From: Aphelenchoides besseyi
Taxonomy: Eukaryota > Nematoda > Chromadorea > Rhabditida > Aphelenchoididae
Reading direction: 5' to 3'
NCBI GenBank assembly: GCA_024699855.1
Contig: JAMPIQ010000001.1
Location: 13,888,001-13,952,000, forward strand
DNA length: 64,000 bases
In this document: piece after piece, positions 44,429 to 54,626 of the stretch
Layout of the letters: the number at the start of each line of letters is the position of its first letter
Numbering within the stretch: the stretch's first letter is position 1
Translations under genes and position numbers: made by a program
The notes under the pieces: model-generated
Database searches by the model: none
Told to the model about the DNA's origin: nothing
The model's input: only the letters and a program-made list of their open reading frames with translations

Positions 44429-44711
44429 ATGCTTCAAGCGCTTATCTTCTTCTTGGTCTTCTACGAAATCTATCGGTGAGTTTAACGAACTGTCAACAGC
44501 ATAACCTTATGCTTTCAGTTTGAACTACTGCGTTGAGTGTAGTGCGTCTGAGGGTCGTCAAGCCGATGCTCAACAACAACAATCGTTGCGTTCGGCCATC
44601 GAGAAGTCGGAACATTCGGCGCGTACGGGAATCGGCAAATCGGAGCGTTCGACTCGCTCTGCTGTTTCGAAGAAGTCGCGTCGTACCGAACCAGTCGGCA
44701 ATACGCTTTGA
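44429..44711 (+). CDS. Small secreted or membrane-anchored basic protein
   Basis: Two exons: 44429-44475 and 44519-44711, with a 43-nt intron. The hydrophobic start MLQALIFFLVFYEIY is a signal peptide or anchor. It is followed by NYCVECSASEG, a Gln run, and a Ser/Arg/Lys-rich tail with repeated (I/R)EKSE-SAR type units. The protein is ~79 aa. AATAAA at 44742-44747 follows the stop. The family is unknown. The basic Ser-rich tail could bind acidic polymers, but that is conjecture. Confidence 0.5.
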
Positions 44712-45555
44712 ATCTCGTCTTCGAATTGTGATTTGCTTTTGAAATAAAAATGTGCTTTTAACTCTTGTTGTTAAACAATTGAAAGTCGAAAGACAATACG
44801 TTGACGCTGAAAGGAACCGATTCTTGCTACACAGACTTCACGAGACGAAATTCATCGAATCCAACAGTGAACTCGATTCATTTTACTTGTCATTAAAATG
44901 GGTTGTGGAGTGGAAACTAACAAAGTAAACATCAACTTCCACAAATTCCAACATTCAACATACCAATAGGCTCTTTTGCAAGTAATAAATCGACGTTGTA
45001 GGAAAACGAGGAAAGAGTTGTTATTGTTGCAAGTGCTTAAACAATCCAAATCCCAAGTTTCTTTCACTGACAAAACAGACGGATTGGTCTTTGCTTTCGT
45101 AACTGACCACACTAGTCACTTCTGCGAAAAAATTGTTAACGACCATTTTTACAAATAACGAGCGGCCAATACCCGAAGCAAAGATCTGACTCCTGAACTC
45201 AGAAATGCACTTGTCTAAAGTGACGTAAAATGCTGTTACTAGTACTCGGTCATTAGTTTTCGTTGTGCCCAAAACATAATTGACGTTGAGAAATCGAAGA
45301 TTTGTTAGAACACAAATACTTTGTTTACCAACACCAATGTTTAACCAATTGAATTTGATGTGTCTTAAAACGAAAGACTCAGCACTCATTTTGAAATTGT
45401 AAAACTATCTTTTGCTTCCATATAAAACATCTATTGCAACAAATATCAATGGTCAGCTGGTAGAAATCAAAAAGCGTTAATATCAATCTCGTTTACTTGA
45501 AAAAGACGAAAAAAACCGAATGAAATGTTAGTCGAACGCACACTAGTATCTTCCT
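44712..45555. other. Intergenic, no supported gene
   Basis: Minus-strand ORFs 44852-45112 and 45021-45389 overlap and lack domains. I searched this stretch for the missing kinase C-lobe of the gene at 45556-46375 (HRD, DFG, APE motifs) in all minus-strand frames and did not see it. Confidence 0.45.
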
Positions 45556-46375
45556 TTATTGTAAGATCATTGTCGAGAAACTTATCATCCCGTCACTGAC
45601 TCCGAAGAGACAAAGAACATTCGGATGAAGGTAGTCATTGTGAATTAGTGCTTCTTTTATCGCCTCATCGATAGACTTTGAACTCGACGCACTCTTCAAA
45701 ACTTTGATTGCTATATGAAATTGTCCGTCCAATTGTTTCAGTTTTTCTTCGAACACTTCGCTAAAAAGCAGTCTGGTCATTTTGTTACTTGTATTCCAAC
45801 TCACCCAAAAGCACCTTCTTCGATTTCTTCTTGAATGATGTTCTTTCGTCCCAGTTCCCAAAATTGACGTTTCACTGCTCGGCCCAACAGAACTTCATCC
45901 CTGTTCGCTGGTATCATCTGATGACGATGGAAATGAATTAGCTCGAGAATCGTGTTCTTGTAGACGTTGCAATCGAATGTAACTCCTCGGTTCTCAGCGG
46001 ACAGAATCTTGATGTCTTTGATTTTTTCATTCCAATAAACGTCAATGACAATCTAAATCTCAACATTACATACGTTATTCTTCTTGTCAACTTACTCGTT
46101 GTTTATCCGAAATCTCGTATGTACTGCAAACCAAATAGACGTCATTTTGTTTGAGAAGCGTAGCAGCGTCTTCTATTGGAAACAATCTGTGATACGCAGC
46201 GCCTTGTATCAAACCCTAAAACACGAATTCATGTCAATCAAGTTGAACTTACGACAATGGGATTGTTTTCTTCTCTCTCAGATTCCTCGTTTTGTCTTTC
46301 AGGTTCGACACTGGACGTTGGAGCTCCTGTGCCGTTTTGCTGTTGAAGCGGTGGCGTGTTCTCCTCGTCAGCCAT
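45556..46375 (-). CDS. SH2-tyrosine kinase, truncated after the kinase N-lobe
   Basis: Four exons on the minus strand: 46253-46375, 46096-46215, 45805-46052 and 45556-45760. A Glu/Asn/Pro-rich N-terminus is followed by an SH2 domain (AAYHRLFPIEDAATLLKQND, YLVCSTYE where FLVR is usual, LIHFHRHQMIP). A linker ending VKRQFWELGRKNI leads into a glycine loop (EEGAFGEVFEEKL), the VAIK lysine (AIKVLK) and HPNVLCLFGV. The stop TAA (45556-45558) overlaps an AATAAA poly(A) signal, so catalytic loop, DFG and C-lobe are absent. The layout is that of the large nematode Fer-like SH2-kinase family. The SH2 arginine of FLVR is replaced by Cys, so phosphotyrosine binding is doubtful. Confidence 0.7.
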
Positions 46376-46731
46376 CAAAACGTCGACTTTCCAATTCGAC
46401 CGACTGACAACTAAATGATCAACTTTTTGGTCTCTTTCCAACTTCCTTAAAATGCAAATTTCAGATGGCCATCTTACGCTAAAAAATGTAAATTTTGTTT
46501 CTGTTGTTCGGTCAAAAGCCATAGAATTGACTGAGAAAGATTTGCGCAATTCAAACCAACGCAACAATTAAAAATATTTTAGCCGCTAAGAAGTCAGCTA
46601 AAAATGACGCCGGACAATTGATGAAAAGCAGTACTTCTGAGGTTTTTTTTTCCAAGGGTTATATTTACCAAATTTGCATGCATTGATCTACAGGGTGTTT
46701 CAGTGAACAAGGACGTTTTGAAATCCAAATA

Positions 46732-47005
46732 TTAGGTTGAGGAAATTATCCTAACAGCCCCAGAATGCCAAACGTGTGACATTTTCTTTTACCCAAAATG
46801 TTAATGTTTTAAAAATTTTCCTGGATTACCGGTTATCTTCAGTTTTTGTTGTTAATATTGTTTTTACTTCAATAGAGCTGGAACGCGAGCAAATTTGACT
46901 ACTACTCCACTACGAGTTATCCAGGAAAATTAACATTTTGGGTAAAACAAAACGCCACACGTTTGGCATCCTGTGGCTGTTGGGACAATTTTTCCTCAAC
47001 CTAAT
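46732..47005. mobile_element. 274-bp fold-back MITE inserted in left mariner TIR
   Basis: Ends TTAGGTTGAGG...CCTCAACCTAA. Arms of about 75 nt are imperfect inverted repeats and share the strings TGCCAAACGTGTG and TTTACCCAAAATG. It is flanked by TA duplicates (46730-46731 and 47006-47007). The uninterrupted site is preserved in the right mariner repeat, which shows a single TA here. No coding capacity. Terminal sequence and TA target suggest mobilisation by a Tc1/mariner-type transposase. Confidence 0.8.
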
Positions 47006-47402
47006 ATCTCTTTTCAGAGTTGACAAATTTTTATGCGGTTTTTTGTATCAGGTAGCTCGAGATTGAAATTTCTGATAGAAGTAACTTTCACTTCTTCAAT
47101 TTACTGCGAAGATCACAAAAATGGCCATTTTCCGAAATTTCTCATTTTTCCCCACATTTTTTTGTGGTTAGTTCGAAATTTTTGGAACTCGATTTCGACG
47201 CTTAGAAAAACAAAAAAGGTTTTTATTGGATTTCAACGTGCCAACCGTTGTTTTCAACAACTTTTTCAATACGATTTTTGTATTCATCAATTGCTCGATC
47301 GATCATCGCTTGATCCAATTTCCGAAACTCATTTTTTATTCTTTCTTGCAATTGATCCAAACTTGCGGGCTTCATTCGATAAACCCGGTCCTTCACATAA
47401 CC

Positions 47403-48394
47403 TCATAGCCAAAAATCACAAGGTGCGAGATCAGAACTATAGGGCGGCCAAGCAAGTGGGGCGGGAATTTGAACCGAACCACATCCCATCCATCTGCCTT
47501 CGAACATTAAGTGCCCAATGTGGCGAAGCGCCATCTTGCATGAAAACAAGTTGTTCGAAGGATGGCCACTTTCCAAGACCGGAAGAACGTCGTTGTTGAG
47601 AAGTGCAAAGTATAAAGTGCCGGTGATGCTCGTCCGTGTGAAAAAAGGTCCGACAATATCTTTCTTTCCAATACCTGCCAGACTGTTAATCTCAGCGAGT
47701 GGAGTGGGTATTCGCAAAATCTTGAGTAAAAAGCATGAGTGAATAAAAAAGTGCGTTCTCACCAGTGAGGATTTGATTCGCTCCAATACCTGAAGTTCTG
47801 ATGGTTCATGCGGCCGTTGATTTTGAAATGTGCTTCGTCCGAAAAAACAAGATGTGTTAAGAACTCAGGATTGGAGTTAATCAAGTTGAGCAAGTGAGTA
47901 GAATGTGCGATTCTTGCTTGCGCATTTTGTGCAGTAAGTGCGTGTGTTGCCTGCAGTTTGTATGCCTTGAAGCCAAGCTCCTTAAGATAGAATGATTAGT
48001 TGAGCAACAAACTTAGAATCAAAACCTTTAAAACACGGTGCACAGATGCTTTCGATGGCATTCGCTCGCGTGATGCAACTTTTCGAACAGATTCATTTGG
48101 TCATTTTGAATAATCAATTTAACTCTTCGGACGACTGCTTCAGTTCTTGCCGTTCTAAAGTGAATAACAAAAATAACGACATTCTTCCAACATTTTTGAT
48201 CCTCCTCGAATTTGTTCGTGTTGACCTTTTTCTTTATATTCAGACACCCATCGTTGAAAACTATTGCGACTGGGAACTGCAGCCTTGGATGATAAGCCAA
48301 AATGACGCTGAAATTGCCGTTGAACAGTTGTTGGACTACGGGTTTCAACAAAACGAAGAACACAGAATGCTTTATGTTCATTAGACCATTTCAT
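47403..48394 (-). pseudogene. Mariner-type transposase, frameshifted
   Basis: The N-terminal part (48155-48394) is a helix-turn-helix of the DUF4817 kind (HKAFCVLRFVETRSPTTVQR, then PSRNSFQRWV). A C-terminal part (47403-47786) shows IVGPFF, ITGTLYFALL, then WMGCGS and WPPYSSDLAPCDFWL, the region around the last catalytic Asp of IS630/Tc1/mariner transposases. The middle is spread over other frames. The intact enzyme would cut at TA sites. This copy is not functional as read. Confidence 0.75.
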
Positions 48395-48620
48395 TTCGAA
48401 AATTTCGAACTAACCACACAAAAAAAATGAAGGGAAAAATGAGAAATTTCGGAAAATGGCCATTTTTGTGATCTTCGCAGTAAATTGAAGAAGTGAAAGT
48501 TACTTCTATCAGAAATTTCAATCTCGAGCTACCTGATACAAAAAACCGCATAAAAATTTGTCAGTCTTGAAAAAAGATATTTCAATTTCAAAACGTCCTT
48601 TTTCACTGAAACACCCTGTA

Positions 48621-50243
48621 AATTCGAGCACGGGGCACACAAAAAGCTGACTGACATTGCAAAATGGGTTATGTAATCCTTGCGGTAAACTAAACGTTTT
48701 GCGAATCAGTGTGTGTGCATTATTCCATCCGTAGACATCGAACTGCGCGTAAAAATGAATCTTTTCGCGAAAACACCTTGTTTTCCCAGTTGTGGCGTGT
48801 TGTTCGGAAATTTTTTGGCAAATAGATTGAGTAAGTAAATTGAGGGTGTTCGATCAGTTTAAATGCTATTTTTGTACGGATGGACATTTGGTTTTTAGAG
48901 CTTAAATTTATTGAATTCTAGGGAATTTAAGAAGTTTTTACGCGGCTTACAGTTTTTATTTTCAGGAGTTTGCTGTTTTAATTTAAAGCTGAAAATTTCT
49001 AGTTAATCGTATAAGTTATCGGGATCTAAACGCTAGCATTTTCAGAATTCAAAGATAGAAGTTAGCTTATTTGAGTCGGGTTTTGGATAATGTTAAAAAA
49101 TAGCCGCTTTAGGAAATTAAACTGTCCTCATTTTTAGATTGTATTAGTTTTTGAGCTTCCGTATTGTTCGTTTTATTTGATTGTAGCCGAATTCTAAACG
49201 TTTTTACGCGTCTTTGAATATTGTAAAATTATTCATTGAATTCTAGAGCGCTCTGTCAATGCGCATCTATCTTTAGTTACAAGACCATGAAGGTAATATG
49301 AACGGTAAGGTGATTCGCTCTCTTAGCAATGAGATTTGTTTCAAAAGATAATTCAACCGAAAATTAAACGCATTTCTCTAGGCAACACATAAGCAATTGC
49401 AAGAAGAAGTGAAAAAGGTCTTTTTCACGTTTTTTGAACAAAATTTCCGACATCACAATGTTAAATTACTTTTATGGCTGGCCGAATTTGCTAAAATGTT
49501 TTGAAAAGCGGGGTGGAAATTGCTTTAAAAAACAAGGTTTCATTAATCGATGACTGATCTGTTCTGTTTCAAAAGTACTCCAACGTCGATGTCTGAGCAA
49601 ATGTTGTCAGGCGTGCATCCAACATTAACAAGTTTGTTGGGGAAGAACAATCTCTCACTGCTAAAGGAACTCTTGCGCTGATCGAAGTTATCACTGAAAA
49701 CAACTTTTTTGTTCCCTATTACGGATTCTTAGACGAAATGGCGCAAATTTGCCGCGAAATGAAAGAGCACCTCGGAGGTGATCTTACTGCAATAAAATGG
49801 CTACCCAATTTCACTTCTACGAGCATTTGAATGCCCACAAACTTTTCAAAGACCAGACAACATTTTCCGTCAAGTTTGGGCACAAGATAAGCGGAGTTCA
49901 TTCCGGATGCACGGCAACAATTCTCTACGACGGGACTAGCAATCTGTACAATATCAAGACATGTCACATCGGAACTGCATGAAAGTCAAATGCTCCTACA
50001 GCTAGTTAATCTTCATCAAACTTAAATCATCACAGCATGAATTTATTGAATCAACAAAGTGTTTCAGACTTTCGTGAGGTCTTCGCGTATGTGTTGTTGA
50101 AGGCAATTGGTCTCGTGCCGCTTGAGGCGAGAAAACGGTAACTCGTCGGCTCGACCTTTCCCATCATTTTCTTTATCATTTACCTTTGTTTTGAGTTGCT
50201 CAATTACCGTATTCGTGTTTTCGTAAATTCGTATTGCTAAAAT
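48621..50243. other. Gene-poor stretch with one unassigned coding-like segment
   Basis: AT-rich to about 49540. Around 49680-49980, plus-strand sequence looks coding in two frames (EVITENNFFVPYYGFLDEMA, then KLFKDQTTFSVKFGHKISG...), with the frame changing near 49800. It may be a frameshifted exon or an old retrogene; no family recognised. Nothing else supported. Confidence 0.3.
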
Positions 50244-50265
50244 GGTTTATTAACCCAAGTTTGAG
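50244..50265 (+). promoter_or_regulatory. SL1-like 22-mer (copy 3), in probable solo LTR
   Basis: Identical to copies 1 and 2. It is preceded by a T-rich tract (50170-50230, with TTCGTATTG) and CTAAAATGG in place of ATAAAGG, and followed by ATC rather than GT. No gag or pol is adjacent, so this is most likely a solo or truncated LTR of the same BEL/Pao group. Confidence 0.65.
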
Positions 50266-51696
50266 ATCAAATAAACTATCGACCAATCACACTTGGACTT
50301 ACGTCTTTTGTCAACAAGCCTCCAAAAGGAAGACCCTTCTTTTGGAAGCGCGACACTCGGTCTAGAACGCCACTTCTACGGTCTGGTTCTGAGTGTAACG
50401 TCTCGTTATGAAACTTTCTGATTGTCGTTTAGTTTCGGCTTCGCCCTCCCGAAATCACGCAACGTGACGCTACCCACCAGTTAAATCAGTTGTATTCTTT
50501 GTCATGAACCCGAGAGGACGCTCCTATATTTTCCTCTTCTATCTCCCAAGACATCGTTTATTTCCTGATTGTAGATTTAAAAACCAAATTTTAGTGAACA
50601 ACAGTTTTACTTCCGAACGCACAATCAAGCCAATCATTATGGTTTTCGGATATATATTTGGACATCTTGAGCGTTCAAGTTGACGAGCCACTCTCAAGTA
50701 TTCAAGGATCAGGACGCTGAAAAAACGATTAGTTCGACTGACAAGTTAAATGCCCCTAATCGTATGTACAACAATTAGACGTCTTAGATAACAAATAAAA
50801 TCTAGCCCTCTTGACCAAAAAGCTTACCGTGCATTTTTTGCCGTCATCAATTCTTCGATGTGATATGCAACAGCAACCTTAAGTTTCAGGTCCATGGTGT
50901 TGGACGTGGGGCTCTTTCGTCTCTTGCTTGTGCTAGTCGTCCTTAGTCTTTGCTTCAGACTCGCGACTTTCTTAGCTTCTCATTCCGTTGGTTTGGCACA
51001 CTTCTTAATTCAAACCAACGTTTGATCACCGACGCTCTGATCGCAGGCACCACAGTCACAACGACACTGAAGGACATGAATTTAGACAACAGCAACGGTC
51101 TCTAACAACGAAATCCAGATTCATTCTTGATTGTTTCCTTCAACGGATAACCCAAGACACACGTTCTGAAAACCAAGAGATCAGTTAACAGCAGAGATTT
51201 GGTAAACGAACCGTGCTACTATCGTCAAATCCCGTTCTCGGTTTTAAGTTTTTATGCCGATTTTAACCTTGATTTGATATCCTTTCCAGTACGCTCGAAA
51301 GTCGGATCGCAGATGGTAAACAAACGAGTAGTGAGACTCGTGATATCCGATCCAGCAATTTGAAAACGATCGACCGAAGAAGTGAACGAGTGTGTCGTCT
51401 CACCACGACCAAATCGAAAAGCCGGAATAAAAAAACGTTTATTCCTGCCTCGAAAAAACGATAACAAAAGCGCCGAGGCGAAAAACGGGGGATTAAATAG
51501 GAACATTACTACAAAAGACAAACTACAAAAACAAACTACAAAAGCAAAATCGATGAACTGGGGATCGCCTTTTGGCCGCTCGAAGCGACACTCCCGGCCG
51601 CGGGGTGTCGGGCCGAAATTGAAATTTACCCCTTAACCAAAATTTAACCAAAAAACAAATATGACTTTAGGTAGACCGCGGCGAAGTCGAGCTTCG
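50266..51696. other. No supported gene; probable retroelement LTR remnants
   Basis: 50266-50560 may be the downstream part of the solo LTR (paired Lys-Arg-like GGAAG strings, no ORF). A short minus-strand ORF ending at 50824 (MDLKLKVAVAYHIEELMTAK) is unassigned. 51250-51690 follows the stop of the BEL pol and probably contains its 3' LTR, with AATAAA on the minus strand near 51430. I found no matching 5' copy near 57.1-57.6 kb. Confidence 0.35.
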
Positions 51697-54078
51697 TTAT
51701 TCCTCGAGTGTACTTTCCACTAACTGGGCCGCTCGGTGCTTCGCCTTTCGTGGATATTGGCCACGACTCGGCACTCCAAACTCGATCCTCTCAATCGGGT
51801 TCTCTTCACTCAACTCTTCGCTTGTCTCCTCTCCGAGTTCCAAGGGGTACAATTGATTGACGGCTCGCTTCAGTATCTTTCCGGAGGGTAGACGAAGACC
51901 GACGGTCCGGCATTTTCCGAGTGGATCGACGAACAATTCCGTTATACGCGCGAGCTTCCACAATCCTCTTGGCAACTCACTCTCACTCACCAAAACGACC
52001 TCTCCAACTCTCGGCACTCTTCGAACAAACGCTGACTCCTTCTTTTCCTTATTCTTATGAAACAAAGTCGCAAGGTACTCTCGAATCCATTGATGCCAAA
52101 ACTGATCCAAACGATGTCGATCCGCGTCAAATCTCTTCTTTAAAGCGAGTCGGATGCCCTTCTCTTCAGTGAAGTCCGGGTCCTTCAAAACCTCGTCATC
52201 TTCCAAAGGATCTTCGTGTATAGGGTTGCCCTGAGGCCGAAGAAAGTCGATGGGACGGAGAGCCTGGAAATCGAGATCGTTTGGGACGACGAAGAGAGGA
52301 CGCGAATTAATCGTTGTTTCAATACGCGAAATGAGTGTCCAAAATTCCCAAAACGTAAGTCGTTTCCGTCCTTGACATCGTTTCAACGAATTCTTGACGT
52401 TGTGAATCAGCCGTTCCCAAGTGCCCCCTCTCCATGGCGCCAACGGCGTGATATGCAGCCATTCGCTGCCCGCGTTTCGAAATTTGTCATTGAACAATTT
52501 TGCTGCGAGTGTGAAATTGGTGGCGTTGTCACTCCAAATCCGTTGGGGTAATCCTCGAGCCGCGACAAACCGATCAAAGGCGAGGACGAACTGTTCCGTC
52601 GTTGTGTCCTTGAGTATCTCGAGATGGATGGCACGAATCTTCAGGCACGTAAACAGAGCCACGTAGCAACCTTCTTCCTTCAAGTGAATAGGGCCCAGCA
52701 AGTCAACACCTGTTATCTCAAAGGGACGACCCACTGATACACGATCACGAGGAAGATCCGCAAGCGGCGCGCGAAAGGGCTTACCGCTGTATTGTCGACA
52801 ACGAAAACAGTTGTGAAGAGCTTTCTTGACTTCTGTGACATTGACGAAGTATCTTTCCCGCAAAGTCGCCAGAATCGCCTGAACACCCGAATGGCAATCT
52901 CGTTCGTGGATGTGTATGACGAGGCGTTCCGTGATCTTCGCTTCGCTGGGCAACCAAATCGGATTCGCTCTGTCGTACCCTACGGACGCTTCCGGTAGAC
53001 GAGAGCGACAACGAACCACTCCTTCCTTATCTTCGAACATCCGATAGTTGATCTTCTTCTTTTGAGCTGGTGGGTGGGCGTGCTGCGCCTCCTTAATTAA
53101 CAGCGACGTGACTCTCTGAACCTTTTGCCTCAAGGATGATTTCGGCGTCTTCCCTTTACGAAATCTTTCGACTGCCTCCATGACTTTGACTCCGATGCGA
53201 ATCAATTTGTTGAAGTCTCCTCGATTAGGATCGACAAACGCGAAACCCGTTTCCCTTTGGTTTGCTACTAACGAAACTGATTCCGAAACCTCCACTGCTG
53301 ACTCGTGAGCACCATCCCGCGCGATGATCAATGAGCCCGGCCACTTGTCTTTAGATTCGACAAGAAAACTCGGGCCGTGAAACCAAATGTCTGACTGCAT
53401 CAATTCCTTCAAAGAACAACCCCTCGTAAGTAGGTCTGCCGGATTCTGACTCGTATCCACAAATCGAAATTCTGCCCGTGTGTTGTACTTTCTAATTTCA
53501 TTCAAACGGTTTTGTACGAAGACGCATTGTTTGTCCTTCTTGTTCTTGATCTGATGAAGCACGATTTCTGAATCGGTCCAAATTGTGATGTCTCTGATGT
53601 GCTTAACCTCTGTTTCGATGAATCGTGCAATACGCGTTCCGATCAACACTGCCATGAGTTCTCCTCTGGGAATCGTGAAGTTGTTCTTCCTTGGAACGAT
53701 TTTCGTTTTGGCGTATCCCACCTCCGCCCGCGAGTCGAAACAAAAAAAGGCGATGGCCCCGTAGGCTAAAGAAGACGCGTCGCAAAAAACGTTCAAGTCG
53801 ATTTCTTGCTTAGTCGAACCGGAGAGCTGCCGAGGAAACGTGACGACCTTCTCTTCTTCTATCAAAGAGTTCCATTTGACCTGTAGTTTGTCCTCCAAGG
53901 CGTCATCCCATTGCGTACCGTTCTTCCAAACCTCTTGTTGAAACGTTCTCCATTTGACCGTTATCGGGGCGAGGATACCTAGGGGATCGTAAAGGGATTG
54001 GATGTACGACAGAACATTTCTCTTAGTTATTTCTTTCGACCAATTTGGAATTCGTAGTTGAAGCGAATCGTCTTTCAC
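51697..54078 (-). pseudogene. BEL/Pao pol, 3' part: RNase H, integrase, DUF5641
   Basis: A 793-codon frame. It begins in the RT connection (SLYDPLGILAPITVKWR). RNase H follows (FCDASSLAYGAIAFF, RGELMAVLIGTRIARF, WTDSEIVLHQIKN). Then come the integrase zinc domain (HIHERDCHSG...C..C), the catalytic core (GVDLLGPI, WSDNATNF, LAPWRGGTWERLIHNVK) and the C-terminal DUF5641 (GEVVLVSESELPRGLWKL). The end is charged. Integrase Asp and Glu positions look present. No env follows. It is separated from the upstream RT frame by a frame change at an A-run near 54110. Confidence 0.85.
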
Positions 54079-54101
54079 ATCCCAATTAAGACCAAGGACC
54101 T

Positions 54102-54626
54102 TTACTTGCGATTTCGTTTTTCGTCGGGATTCATTTCCTTCATAACCTCCGAATTGTTGGCAAAATGTTCCCGCAGATTGAAATGAGCACTTTGTAGCTT
54201 CTCTTTCAACCGCTTGGAGTCTTTGATCGCTTCTTCCACGGAATCGTACACTTGGACCACGTTGTCCACGTACGTGTTAGACAGAGTCTCTTCTTCGTCC
54301 TTCAAATGATGGTGGATCGTTAGTGACAGAAGAGTGGGGGAGCAAATGACACCAAAAGCTACCGATGTGAAACGGCAAATTTGTAAGTTGTCGAAGTCCA
54401 AAGGCTTTTCCCAGTCTCGAGGAATAAAGAAGCGCACGCAATCCCGTTGATCTTCATGTAAACGTATGGAGTGAAAGGCCTTTTCAAGATCCGAGACGAC
54501 GGCAATGGGTCCCATACGAAATCGAAGAAGAATGCCGACGAGTAATGGGATACCTGGTGGACCTTTGTGCAATTGGTCGTTTAACGATGGAGATCCACGT
54601 TTGTGCGCACTTGCGTCGTAAAACAC
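54102..54626 (-). pseudogene. BEL/Pao reverse transcriptase palm
   Basis: This frame carries the central RT motifs: FYDASAHKRGSPSLND, then VVSDLEKAFHSIRLHEDQRD with the first catalytic Asp, FGVICSPTLLS, and TYVDNVV where BEL elements have YVDD. The second Asp of that pair is Asn here. The frame connects upstream with the gag-protease frame at a T-run near 54637 and downstream with 51697-54078 at an A-run. Confidence 0.8.

Larger units (their letters stand above)
46691..48618 (-). mobile_element. Tc1/mariner-superfamily element with long TIRs
   Basis: Flanked by TA dinucleotides (46689-46690 and 48619-48620). Terminal inverted repeats start CAGGGTGTTTCAGTGAA and, allowing for a 274-bp insertion in the left one, extend ~220 bp (right: about 48395-48618). 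The transposase is on the minus strand and starts almost at the inner edge of the right repeat. The element is complete in outline but decayed. Confidence 0.85.

Noticed and set aside
44852..45389. Missing C-lobe of the SH2-kinase
   Set aside because: No HRD, DFG or APE motif seen in any minus-strand frame.
47033..47599. 188-aa plus-strand ORF in the mariner element
   Set aside because: Spans the TIR and is antisense to the recognisable transposase C-terminus.
51857..53011. Plus-strand ORFs antisense to BEL pol
   Set aside because: Shadow frames of the 793-codon minus-strand pol frame.
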